From an uncultured Opitutia bacterium (GTDB lineage: Bacteria > Verrucomicrobiota > Verrucomicrobiia > Opitutales > CAJWYM01), in NCBI GenBank assembly GCA_913049555.1, contig CAJWYM010000007.1, positions 1 to 64,000 on the forward strand: 64,000 nt of DNA, written 5' to 3'. The translations under genes were made by a program, and so were the position numbers. Positions within the stretch are counted from its first letter, which is position 1; each line of letters begins with the position of its first letter. Shown here in pieces: positions 42,144 through 51,260 of this stretch. The notes under the pieces were generated by a model that was not told where the DNA came from, did not search any database, and saw only the letters and a list, made by a program, of their open reading frames with translations.

Positions 42144-42761
42144 CTAGCTCTTCAATACTTTTTGTTTCTCTGATTTGTAAATGGCAGTTAAGTTCTCCAA
42201 ATCTTTTTGTTTGTCCTCGCTGTGAATGCAATAGTCATAGTGAGGCCAATATTCCATTTCTTTTTGAGCCGCAATCAGTCTTCTTTGAATTTCTTCTTTA
42301 GAATCGGACCCTCTTGTATAGAGCCTTTTTTCAAGTTCATCAAGAGTTGGGGGCATCACAAACACGGTTATAAGTTGCTTAGATAAAGCCCTGTCGTTTC
42401 TGGCAGATTCTTTAATGGTTAAAGTTCCTTGAACATCTATATTGAGTAAAAGATCTATATTAGCAGATAATTTATTTTGGATCTCTGACTTTAAAGTGCC
42501 GTAGCATTTATTATGAACCTTTGCAAATTCGTAAAAGGCCCCTTCTTTTAATTTAAGATCAAAAGTGGATTGTTTTAAAAAATGATAGTCGAATCCGTCT
42601 TTTTCACCCAACCTTGGGGGACGAGTTGTGCAAGTAACCACTCTTTGCACTTCAGGTGAGTAATGACGAATCATCCCATCACACAAAGTAGTCTTACCAC
42701 TTCCTGCTGGTCCGGATACAATTAGAAGGATCGAGCGCTCCGGCCTAGATTTTACTAACAT
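42144..42761 (-). CDS. gmk: Guanylate kinase
   Basis: LLIVSGPAGSGKTTLCDGMI, VVTCTTRPPRLGEKDGFDYHF, LLLNIDVQGTLTI. Confidence 0.96.
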   Translation of the reverse strand: MLVKSRPERSILLIVSGPAGSGKTTLCDGMIRHYSPEVQRVVTCTTRPPRLGEKDGFDYHFLKQSTFDLKLKEGAFYEFAKVHNKCYGTLKSEIQNKLSANIDLLLNIDVQGTLTIKESARNDRALSKQLITVFVMPPTLDELEKRLYTRGSDSKEEIQRRLIAAQKEMEYWPHYDYCIHSEDKQKDLENLTAIYKSEKQKVLKS

Positions 42762-42768
42762 CGACTGA

Positions 42769-43305
42769 TTAGTAGGTGAAGGAGATAAAGGTTAAGGTCA
42801 ATCCATATATAAGAGATAGGTAACCAATCATTTTGCGATTTTTGGAGCTTTTGGCCATCCAACTTAGAAAATCTCTCATTTTATAAGGGTTGGAACCCAG
42901 CCAAATAGCAATTGCTATTAAAACATATGTAATCGAAACTAATAGTAGACGGCTCGTTGGTTCTTGTCGGTATGCGGAATCTAAAATGGTACCCCCTGAA
43001 AGAAGAATAATTATAGATAGACCTCGAACTGCTAAAAAGTCTGGGGCGTATCTAAAAGAGGCCAATCCAAGAGCAGCAAAACCGACGAAAAGATAATTTC
43101 TATACTGTCCAAAATCCGCAAATCCAAGTTTTAAAATATGGGACAGAAACCATACTCCTCCAATAGTCATTGTGATAAGAGCGGCATTTTTTGAACGTGG
43201 AAAAGCTTGAAGAGGTTTAGACAACTTTTCCCATCGAAATGCCACTGCAAAACCAAGGATTGCAAGTATCATCCCAGTGATCAGAGTGGATGCAAAAAGG
43301 GTCAT
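42769..43305 (-). CDS. Hypothetical integral membrane protein
   Basis: Multiple hydrophobic segments; 4-nt overlap with miaB. Confidence 0.65.
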   Translation of the reverse strand: MTLFASTLITGMILAILGFAVAFRWEKLSKPLQAFPRSKNAALITMTIGGVWFLSHILKLGFADFGQYRNYLFVGFAALGLASFRYAPDFLAVRGLSIIILLSGGTILDSAYRQEPTSRLLLVSITYVLIAIAIWLGSNPYKMRDFLSWMAKSSKNRKMIGYLSLIYGLTLTFISFTY

Positions 43306-44654
43306 TGGATTACGAGACTCCCTCGAACCGTTGTTACGGACGCTTCCTCTATTTTGACAGGAACTAATTCACCAATCAACCTTTCGCTACCAGAAAAAAC
43401 AACTTTTCTAAAACCTCGATTTCTCCCTACAAACATGTTTTCACCTTTTCTTGCAGGACCTTCAACAAGAATTTCTTGAGTGGTCCCAATTAAATTTTGA
43501 TTCCTTTTTAAGGAGGCTTTTTCTAGGATTGATAGAAGAATTTGGTTCCTCTCTTCCTTCACTTCTTTAGGGATTTGATCTTCAAGGATAGCTGCCGGGG
43601 TTCCTGTTCTTGTGCTGTATTTAAAAATAAATGCCATTTCAAAACCGATTTCTTCAAACAAGTTTCTAGTGAGTTCAAAGTCTTGATCCGTCTCCCCAGG
43701 AAACCCAACAATGATGTCCGTTGAAAAATACATATCTGGGACAACAGATCTAAGATCCCCGACAAGTTGTTTGAATCGTTCACGACTGTAAGGACGATTC
43801 ATTTTTTTCAAAATTTTACTGGACCCACTTTGCATAGGAAGATGTATATACTCACAAAGCTTAGGTAGATCTCGGTACGCTTCTACTAAATCCTGTTTGA
43901 ATCCTCTAGGGTGAGGAGATGTAAAACGAATTCTTTCCAGTCCTTTTATCTCATTCAATCGTTCAAGCAGTTGAACAAATGGACTTTTCCCTTGGATAAA
44001 AGGAATTTCACGACGACCGTAACTGTTTACAATTTGTCCTAGTAGGGTGATCTCTTTGGTTCCATTTTCAACGAGTTCATGGGCTTCCTCTACAATACTT
44101 TCGATTGGACGACAGCGTTCACGACCTCTTGTTTTTGGAACGATACAGAAAGTACAATTCATATTACATCCTTGCATGATGGATATAAATGCTGAAACTT
44201 TCCTTTTATCAAGGTTATGGGCGACGATTGTGTTTTGAGAACCTTGTTCGTTTTCTAGGTCTACAATTGTAGAGGGTTTTGGGCCTTGGCCTTCGAGGGT
44301 TTTAAAAATGTTGTCTAAATGGTCAGGAACTTGATGGAACTTTTGGGTTCCAATTATTAAATCAATGTCCGGAAGTTTATCTATAAGTTCTACCCCTCTG
44401 TTCTGGGCCATACAACCCATGACGCCAAGAATGAAGTTGGGGTTTTTTCTTAACCGTCTCTTTAAATATCCTGCCTTACCAATTGCTTTTTGTTCCGCTT
44501 GCTCTCGAACGCTACAAGTATTGAGTAGAACTACATCTGCATCTTCCTCGTGCTGAACAATTGAGTAACCACGACCCCTAAGCATTTCGGAAACTGCTTC
44601 CGAATCTCGTTCGTTCATCTGACATCCGTAGGTCTTGATGTATACCCGATTCAT
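43302..44654 (-). CDS. miaB: tRNA-2-methylthio-N6-dimethylallyladenosine synthase
   Basis: YIKTYGCQMNERDSE, LLNTCSVREQAEQKA, radical-SAM SIMQGCNMNCTFCIVPKTRGRERCR, TRAM domain; GGAG precedes the ATG. Confidence 0.97.
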   Translation of the reverse strand: MNRVYIKTYGCQMNERDSEAVSEMLRGRGYSIVQHEEDADVVLLNTCSVREQAEQKAIGKAGYLKRRLRKNPNFILGVMGCMAQNRGVELIDKLPDIDLIIGTQKFHQVPDHLDNIFKTLEGQGPKPSTIVDLENEQGSQNTIVAHNLDKRKVSAFISIMQGCNMNCTFCIVPKTRGRERCRPIESIVEEAHELVENGTKEITLLGQIVNSYGRREIPFIQGKSPFVQLLERLNEIKGLERIRFTSPHPRGFKQDLVEAYRDLPKLCEYIHLPMQSGSSKILKKMNRPYSRERFKQLVGDLRSVVPDMYFSTDIIVGFPGETDQDFELTRNLFEEIGFEMAFIFKYSTRTGTPAAILEDQIPKEVKEERNQILLSILEKASLKRNQNLIGTTQEILVEGPARKGENMFVGRNRGFRKVVFSGSERLIGELVPVKIEEASVTTVRGSLVIQ

Positions 44655-44804
44655 TTTACTCCAAACTAATTACTCAATTTTTGTTCTAGGCTCTGAATTG
44701 TTTTGATAGATCTAAAAATAATAAGGTTCAATGAAATACGGATGCCCTTGTGCTTGCAAGATATTTCCAAGGGGGAATCAGTGGGTAGTCTAAAAGTATA
44801 GCTC

Positions 44805-47111
44805 TTATGAATTCAACCAATCTTGTAATTGAATTTCATTTTTAATGATTAAATTTGGAGTGCAATAAGAGCTGAGGTTTTTTAAATAATCGTTCTGAGT
44901 AAAACGGTGGCAATGAAGTAAAATTTTTGCTTTGTCTCCAGGTTTTCTTACCAATCTCCCTATAGCTTGATTGATTTTTCGGATTGCTGGTATTTGGTAG
45001 GCTTTATAGAACCCATCCGTTCCATAAGTTTCTTTTTTAGCATCTAAAACGGGATTCAACTCAGGTAGAGATGGGCTGACAATGATTGCGGTATTTATCC
45101 ATTCACCTAGATTGTCGATCGATTCACTGTATGAACTTCCCATGATTAAAAAAATAGCTTGAGCATACTGAATGGAATCTTCTATGAAATCACCCTTATC
45201 TCTTTTGGATCTGGGTTGCAGTGCGATGGAACACCAGGGATGGATCTGCTTTAAGGTTTGTAAGGTTTTTTGGGCGTATTGGAAGGAGGGGAAGAATACT
45301 AGAACTCTTTCTTGAGTGATCTCGATGGATTGAATAATCGTTTCAGCAGTCATAGAGATACTATTAGGTCTGGCCTTAAAACGGGTATCTACCCGACTAT
45401 CAATAGCTACATTGAAAGCATTCAATTGCCAGGGACTTTGCGCTGATATCCAAGGAGTGTCCGTGGGGATTTGAGCTTCTTTGTAGAAAATTTCTTGGGG
45501 ACTGATTGTTGCAGACATAAACAAAGTATAGGAGAAGTCTTTAATTTGTCTGTAGATTTTGTTGGAGGCATCGAAGCATTGAATGACTAAAAGGTTTTCT
45601 TTTTTGTATTCCAGCAATTTCTTGATTGTATCGTCCTCTAATAGTTCAGCAAAATTTGAAATTTCCTGAAGAGTGTTTTGGGAGTCAATTCCTAAATGTA
45701 TCAGGCCCTGTCCAAATTGCTCAGTATGGAGCACGGATTGTAACAATCTGAGAAGATCTTTTTCATGTTGAATGCTTAAAACTTCGTAGTGAATGATACT
45801 TTGGATCCATTCAACCAGTTTTTGCAAAGAACTTTCTAAATTAAAATAAAACAAGCTGTCCCGATTGATTTCGATTAAAAGATCTTGAATCTTCCCGTAT
45901 GAAATTTGAGAGGAATAAGCGAGTTCGACTCGATTGCTAAGGTTATGAGCTTCATCAATAATTAAAAATGTATTCTCAGCTTGGTAGTTTTTAATTTGAT
46001 CTAAAAATTGTTTGCTTGTAGGAGAGAAAAGATAGTTGTAATCGGCTACCCAAACTTCTGAATACGGGAGCATAGATTTAATAATTTCATACTTAGGTAG
46101 TTCGAATTTTTCAGACCATTCTTTAAGCAGGTTGTAATCTAGGGTGTTATTTTCAAATAATTTGTAGGGAATGATTCCAGAATTTTGCCAATTTTCTGAA
46201 AAATCATCTGGATAATCCGTTCTCTCAGAGTCAGAACTTTCTCTGCTTTGGATTTTTATAAATCGGGGAGCGCATTCATCCGATTCGGGACTTTTGAGTG
46301 CGTTCATTGCCGCCTCTTGTCCCGTAGTTTTTCCAGTCAAATATAAAATGCGATCTACTTTTCCTGCATAGATAGCTTTTTGGGCTAAATGGAGGGTTAA
46401 ACCTGTTTTACCAAAACCAGTTGGAGCTTCGAGGCAAACACATCGGTTTTGAAAAAAGGCGGATTCAAGGGCCTCTAAGCACTCTTTTTGTCCTGATCTC
46501 CAGTTATTAAAGGGTTCCTTAATTTTAATTAGACGGAGTTCTTGGTTTCTACACCAACGATTTTCGATAAATGGTTTTAATTTTTCCCACTGTTCCTTGA
46601 AAATATCTAAAGGATTTAAATCAAAGAAAATTTTTTTTTGTTTTTTACTGTTTTTGTCGACCCATTGAAAATATCCTGACGAATTCCAGTTTTTGTATTG
46701 AACCTTTTTTTCAATAAGTAATAGATAAATAGACAATTGAACAATGTAGGAAGGATACCGTTTTATAATTTCATCTATAGAATTAGGGATATCTTGGGAT
46801 GAGCTTTTAATTTCAATAATGTGTATCGTTCTGGTATCCTCATCTTCATAAATCGAGTCAATTCTGCCTTTAAATTGGATTTCCCAATTGTCTACTTTTA
46901 AAATCTGATCGATTTGAATTTCGTGCTTATAATTTGTGGGTAGATTTTTGGAGAATTGCTCTTGCTGTTCTTGGTGAAGGATCCTGCCTTTTTTAAGATT
47001 CAAGTGAGTTTGTTTGTAGCTCTTGTAATTGAGATTGGAAGGGTAATCTTGGTAAGCAGAAAATTCACGAACGCTTAGTTGGACTGATTTTTTGTCGCGA
47101 TGAATAAACAT
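44805..47111 (-). CDS. DinG/XPD(Rad3)-type SF2 helicase with N-terminal RecB-like PD-(D/E)XK nuclease domain
   Basis: Nuclease GRIDSIYEDEDTRTIHIIEIKSSS...QLSIYLLL; Walker A EAPTGFGKTG; FLIIDEAHNLSNR; motif VI INQAIGRLVRKPGDKA. Confidence 0.87.
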   Translation of the reverse strand: MFIHRDKKSVQLSVREFSAYQDYPSNLNYKSYKQTHLNLKKGRILHQEQQEQFSKNLPTNYKHEIQIDQILKVDNWEIQFKGRIDSIYEDEDTRTIHIIEIKSSSQDIPNSIDEIIKRYPSYIVQLSIYLLLIEKKVQYKNWNSSGYFQWVDKNSKKQKKIFFDLNPLDIFKEQWEKLKPFIENRWCRNQELRLIKIKEPFNNWRSGQKECLEALESAFFQNRCVCLEAPTGFGKTGLTLHLAQKAIYAGKVDRILYLTGKTTGQEAAMNALKSPESDECAPRFIKIQSRESSDSERTDYPDDFSENWQNSGIIPYKLFENNTLDYNLLKEWSEKFELPKYEIIKSMLPYSEVWVADYNYLFSPTSKQFLDQIKNYQAENTFLIIDEAHNLSNRVELAYSSQISYGKIQDLLIEINRDSLFYFNLESSLQKLVEWIQSIIHYEVLSIQHEKDLLRLLQSVLHTEQFGQGLIHLGIDSQNTLQEISNFAELLEDDTIKKLLEYKKENLLVIQCFDASNKIYRQIKDFSYTLFMSATISPQEIFYKEAQIPTDTPWISAQSPWQLNAFNVAIDSRVDTRFKARPNSISMTAETIIQSIEITQERVLVFFPSFQYAQKTLQTLKQIHPWCSIALQPRSKRDKGDFIEDSIQYAQAIFLIMGSSYSESIDNLGEWINTAIIVSPSLPELNPVLDAKKETYGTDGFYKAYQIPAIRKINQAIGRLVRKPGDKAKILLHCHRFTQNDYLKNLSSYCTPNLIIKNEIQLQDWLNS

Positions 47112-47337
47112 ACGTTTTTAATTAACGATGAATAGATCTGGGTTTTCAATTAGAATCTTCTCTTGTTATTCAACAATTAAAATGGTTGTCTTGGTCTTTT
47201 ATAAAAAACAAAAAGAAGGATAAGATGCTAGTGTATCTAATTTGCTTCACAATTTGTTAAAGATTTTAGTAGTTACCTAAAAACAGATTGAGGGATTCTG
47301 GTGGAACGGCGGAGTCGACTAAAAGGGTTTTAATTGC

Positions 47338-47366
47338 AAAAAAAAACAACACAAAAAGTGTTGTTT
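47338..47366 (-). terminator. Rho-independent terminator for the small COX24-like gene
   Basis: On the minus strand AAACAACAC-TTTTT-GTGTTGTTT stem-loop running into a T tract, about 50 nt downstream of the 47414 stop. Confidence 0.8.
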
Positions 47367-47413
47367 GGTGAAATCCTATTGAATGAACAATCAGGTATAA
47401 ATGAAGAGTTCCA

Positions 47414-47509
47414 TCAAGCTGGACGCTTTTTATGACGGTTGGCACGCAAACGTTTTCTACGTTTGTGTTTATTCATTTTTAATATTCTTTTCTTCTTAAG
47501 ATTTCCCAT
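47414..47509 (-). CDS. AURKAIP1/COX24-domain small basic protein (31 aa)
   Basis: Translation [31 protein letters not shown]; matches the [18 protein letters not shown] signature of the family; below the ORF-track length cutoff; followed by a terminator. Confidence 0.88.
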   Translation of the reverse strand: MGNLKKKRILKMNKHKRRKRLRANRHKKRPA

Positions 47510-47581
47510 AACTGTTTAAAATTTAAAGTACGTAAGAAAAGACGAAATAAGGATTATTGTAAAGGGAATATTGAAAAAAAG

Positions 47582-48325
47582 TTAAAAATAATGAATAGAA
47601 AATTCACTTATACTGATATTTCCTAATTTTAAGGCGGAGCGATCTGTTTGAGTCTTTTTATCTTCATCGCCACAGGGAGAAAACTTAATAGGGTTTATTG
47701 AATTAGTTGTCTTCTTATAAAGTGAATATTTTTTAAACAATGCAGGCCTTGTTTTGGTTATAGGAGATGAGGGAGTGACACGGTAGGGGAGGTTGATATT
47801 TATCATTTTCTCTGTGCTGTCCTCTAAATAATTTTTTGTGAGTTTATGGATGAATGAAAGGTTTTGTTGCAGCTTAGAAATGGTTTCTTTCTTTAACTTG
47901 GAAGAATTCTTTAATTGATTAAAACAATCTAATTCCATTGATTGAGAAATTGCAATTGCTGGAATCCCTAATGAATGAGCATGAAAAGCACCGGCGAATG
48001 TTCCAGAACTAAGAATACATTGCCAAGAAGTATTTGCTCCGATATTAGGGCCTGAGATTACTAAGTCAGGTTGAATGGGGAGTAGATTTTTGAGGGCAAT
48101 ATCGACACAGCTAATAGGAGTTCCATTTTTAACAATCCAACACCCGCAAACCGGGAAAAGTTTTGAATTTTTGACTTGAACTTTCGATTGTATTTTACCC
48201 CCAACCCAGCTTTGCTCTTTTTGAGGAGCTACTACGAAAACATTCGCTGTCTTTGATAATAACTCGATTAACCACCCAAATAGGGGGCTTGAAATGCCAT
48301 CGTCATTTGTAATTAAGATATTTAT
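47582..48325 (-). CDS. surE: 5'/3'-nucleotidase SurE, apparent ATA start codon
   Basis: Uninterrupted 248-codon frame: (ATA)NILITNDDGISSPLFGWLIELLSKTANVFVVAPQKEQSWVGGKIQ...VISGPNIGANTSWQCILSSGTFAGAFHAHSLGIPAIAIS + the 118-aa ORF-track segment; no ATG/GTG/TTG at the expected N-terminus. Confidence 0.85.
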   Translation of the reverse strand: MNILITNDDGISSPLFGWLIELLSKTANVFVVAPQKEQSWVGGKIQSKVQVKNSKLFPVCGCWIVKNGTPISCVDIALKNLLPIQPDLVISGPNIGANTSWQCILSSGTFAGAFHAHSLGIPAIAISQSMELDCFNQLKNSSKLKKETISKLQQNLSFIHKLTKNYLEDSTEKMININLPYRVTPSSPITKTRPALFKKYSLYKKTTNSINPIKFSPCGDEDKKTQTDRSALKLGNISISEFSIHYF

Positions 48326-48326
48326 G

Positions 48327-49871
48327 CTAAATCTCGCTTGAATTTATAAGGTTTTCGGTCAGGAATTGGGCCATTAACTTGTTAGAAACAGGAAGTTGGA
48401 TTAAAGCATCTTCAAGTTTCCAAAGAAGCATTTTTAGATTATTGATTATTGTTTCTAAGATTTCTTTTGATGGCATTTCATTGGAAATGAGTAATGGCAT
48501 AACTGCAAAAGAATAATCTCCCATGATAGAGGGAAGGTCTGAATCTGTCATAATTTTACGGATACAATCATATTGTTTGGATTCAAAACTTTCTTCTTGT
48601 TGTGAATTATTTTCAATATAGAACCATGCCCGGTCGATTGCTTTAAATATCTTTTCAAAAATAAAGTCTAAATTTTGCGGTTTGGATTGATAGCGATTTA
48701 TTAAATCTAATGGATTTGTTTTTTGTTCTATAAAATTAGAGAGCGTTTCTTCTAATTCCATGGCTGAAGATGGATGAATCAACAGAGCACCCTCCAAGAC
48801 TGCTCCCCTGTCATTTAAATTGATAATTTGAAGCTTTTCTGCGATTTGTTTGCAAAAATTAGAAGTATCTTTCCAATCGGATATAAAAGTGGTTTTGACT
48901 TTTTTATTAAAATTACCAGGAATCTCATATTGCTTGGTCCCATAAGGAATTAGATTTTGATCTCTTTGGGTGACTACTGCATACCTGCTATGATCCAAGC
49001 CAGAGGCTAAATCCATTCCAATAAGCATTAAAACTTCACATCCTAGGAAATTTGCAAATGAAATTGAAGAAAGCCCAACGTTGTTTATTGCCTGAACTTC
49101 AGCTTTTTCTATCCCATTTTTTTCAAGCCAATCCTCAAAAATAATAGGACCCGAAATCATCATGGTATTATTTTTCCATCTTTCTAACCACGATTTGTGA
49201 GTTGTATTACAAGCGATCAGAATGCCATCATTAAAATCATAGTCAGCGCAGGATTGGACGCATTTGTTTGGATCAATTGAGAGGACAAAATCAGGCTTAA
49301 GATCGAAATGATTCAATGCCCTGATAGAACTATCGGTTGCAATTAAATTGAAAGGAATTTTCCATTTTTTTAAAATAGGGAGTGTTAGGTCTAAAGAGGG
49401 GCCTGCACCGACAACTACAGAGAGAGTTTTTTCTAATGAATTTTTCCAACGATCGTCGATTTTTGAAATCAAGTAATCAGGCAAATTTTGGAAGATATTT
49501 ATTTGACGTAAAAGGCCATCCTCGGATCTTGTTCGGCGTGCACTTTTGGAGCACTCAAAATTGAGATTTATTGTTTCTAGAACCTGATTCCAAATAGGAT
49601 TTAAAGACTTGTAAGACTTGGTATCAGGGATTGAGTGATAGTCTTTAGCAATAAAGAGTTGAAGAGATTCTTTGAAATCCTCTGAGTCTAAATCTTTTAG
49701 GCAAAAGGTTTGGATATTTGTGAAAGAACACTGGAAATCATTGTCAATCAGCCAGAGAACTTGAGAATACTTTTCTAGTTCATGTTTAACTAATAATTCT
49801 GGAGCCTCGCCCAGGATAATACAGGATTTTGCACCTTGACTGGTATTTTCTAAGTGCCAACGATCCAGCAT
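48327..49871 (-). CDS. 6-hydroxymethylpterin diphosphokinase MptE-like / Maf-like (DUF115) protein
   Basis: LSVVVGAGPSLDLTLPILKKWKIPFNLIATDSSIRALNHFDLKPDFVLSIDP and VGLSSISFANFLGCEVLMLIGMDLAS. Confidence 0.8.
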   Translation of the reverse strand: MLDRWHLENTSQGAKSCIILGEAPELLVKHELEKYSQVLWLIDNDFQCSFTNIQTFCLKDLDSEDFKESLQLFIAKDYHSIPDTKSYKSLNPIWNQVLETINLNFECSKSARRTRSEDGLLRQINIFQNLPDYLISKIDDRWKNSLEKTLSVVVGAGPSLDLTLPILKKWKIPFNLIATDSSIRALNHFDLKPDFVLSIDPNKCVQSCADYDFNDGILIACNTTHKSWLERWKNNTMMISGPIIFEDWLEKNGIEKAEVQAINNVGLSSISFANFLGCEVLMLIGMDLASGLDHSRYAVVTQRDQNLIPYGTKQYEIPGNFNKKVKTTFISDWKDTSNFCKQIAEKLQIINLNDRGAVLEGALLIHPSSAMELEETLSNFIEQKTNPLDLINRYQSKPQNLDFIFEKIFKAIDRAWFYIENNSQQEESFESKQYDCIRKIMTDSDLPSIMGDYSFAVMPLLISNEMPSKEILETIINNLKMLLWKLEDALIQLPVSNKLMAQFLTENLINSSEI

Positions 49872-50821
49872 CAGGAAAAAGTATCTTTCTTATATCTTGT
49901 CATAGTCAGTTCTTTAATCTTTAAGTTCCTTCGATCCAATTGGAGGGTTTTACCAGAGGCTTCGAGAAGGAACCAAGAAAATGAATCTAAGCCGGCCTCT
50001 ATACTTGCAGTGGAGGCACCTCCGATTCTTGGATTGGTTTCAATAATCGAAAAGGTGCCATTGTCTTGGATCAAACCTTGAGTGACGGCATGTCCATAAA
50101 GGTGATGTTCTTCTAAAAATCGTGAAATCCACTCTTCAATTTTTTTATGACGGAAAATCTGAGTGATTTGCGATTCTCCGTTTCTCACAAGATTTCTCCA
50201 CCTCAAGACGGTTCCTAAGCAAGTGCCTTTTTTATCAACATAGCTATCAGCACTGAATTCTCTTCCCTGTATATAGGGTTGAAAAATCGGTTTTAGCAGC
50301 TCTTTGCTTTGTATCAAAGCCTCTTCAGCACTTAGGTCAAGTTTCAAGTCCATAGATCCGCAACCGCATTCTTCTTTGACTACAAAACGAGAATAGGAAT
50401 CGTTCAATGATTCTCTTTTTAGGACGGGAATCATGTTGGGTTGAAATTGCTGTTTTGCTTTCTCAAAAAAGACAGTCTTGTTAGTAAAATAATGAATGGC
50501 TTGTTTGTTAGAGCATAAAATATGAATATTGTTAGCAGCGAAGACATCAAGGTTGGATGCAAAATAATCTAATTCCCCGGATCGAGTGGGAATAATTGCT
50601 CGGATCTCTTTTCTTTCACATTCTTTTATAAATTCCGTGGGAGATAAATTTTGAATGGGTTGGGTTTTCCAAAAATTTTTATTTATATGGGCCGCTATAC
50701 AATTTTCGTCGCAATCAGAAGGTATTAGATCTGTAAAATATTGAGAATTTCGAATGGCTAATTCGGCTGCTTTTAAGTGAGGGATTTTATCAGCGATACT
50801 CGTAATTAATAATTTTGGCAT
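49871..50821 (-). CDS. ATP-grasp domain protein (carbamoyl-phosphate-synthase-large-subunit-like)
   Basis: LDYFASNLDVFAANNIHIL...FVVKEECGCGSMDLKL...FQPYIQGREFSADSYVD...FSIIETNPRIGGASTASIEAG; TGATG overlap with the next gene. Confidence 0.85.
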   Translation of the reverse strand: MPKLLITSIADKIPHLKAAELAIRNSQYFTDLIPSDCDENCIAAHINKNFWKTQPIQNLSPTEFIKECERKEIRAIIPTRSGELDYFASNLDVFAANNIHILCSNKQAIHYFTNKTVFFEKAKQQFQPNMIPVLKRESLNDSYSRFVVKEECGCGSMDLKLDLSAEEALIQSKELLKPIFQPYIQGREFSADSYVDKKGTCLGTVLRWRNLVRNGESQITQIFRHKKIEEWISRFLEEHHLYGHAVTQGLIQDNGTFSIIETNPRIGGASTASIEAGLDSFSWFLLEASGKTLQLDRRNLKIKELTMTRYKKDTFS

Positions 50822-50871
50822 TTAAATAGCAAAATCGGATTCTTTTGATATGGATTACAACTAAATCAGGT

Positions 50872-50898
50872 AAAAAAAAAGCCTTCTAAAAGAAGGCT
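50872..50898 (-). terminator. Rho-independent terminator for the small basic protein gene
   Basis: On the minus strand AGCCTTCT-TTT-AGAAGGCT followed by a run of T. Confidence 0.85.
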
Positions 50899-50920
50899 TG
50901 TAAAAGAAATTAAAAATTAT

Positions 50921-51079
50921 TTAGGAGTCTGGTAAAGTTTTTTTGAGGCCTACAACTCGATCGCCTTCTTTCCATTCACCCCTCTTTTTAAGTAAATCGA
51001 CTCTTTCGAAACGTTTAAGAACATTCCGAACGTTGAAAATACTTCCTCCTGTAGATTTGAAACTTTTATGCTGACTCAT
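50921..51079 (-). CDS. PVC-type 'small basic protein' (52 aa)
   Basis: Translation MSQHKSFKSTGGSIFNVRNVLKRFERVDLLKKRGEWKEGDRVVGLKKTLPDS; the NVLKRFERV(D/E)LLKKRGxWKEGDRVxGLxKT signature is one I recall from Verrucomicrobia/Chlamydiae/Planctomycetes small basic proteins; followed by a strong terminator; missed by the ORF cutoff. Confidence 0.88.
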   Translation of the reverse strand: MSQHKSFKSTGGSIFNVRNVLKRFERVDLLKKRGEWKEGDRVVGLKKTLPDS

Positions 51080-51213
51080 AGACAAATCAAAAACATTTTT
51101 TGTTGTAAACGCAATATAAATTAAAATGAAATTTAAAAAATATATATCTATAGATTCGCCCTTATTTTTTATTTAAATCATTTGATAAATTATTCCAAAT
51201 TTAACGGTGCTCG

Positions 51214-51242
51214 TTGACTATTTTACTGGATTGGTTTATTAG
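51214..51242 (+). promoter_or_regulatory. Candidate sigma-70-like promoter for the glutaredoxin gene
   Basis: TTGACT - 17 nt - TATTAG, 18 nt upstream of the ATG at 51261. Confidence 0.35.
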
Positions 51243-51260
51243 AATAAGTAGAATTTACTT

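Noticed and set aside
42034-42231. 65-aa ORF overlapping the 3' end of gmk
   Set aside because: Overlaps gmk in another frame and has no recognisable content.
47582-47938. Treating the 118-aa ORF as a standalone gene or a truncated surE pseudogene
   Set aside because: The upstream frame is open for 129 further codons with conserved SurE motifs; only a canonical start codon is missing.
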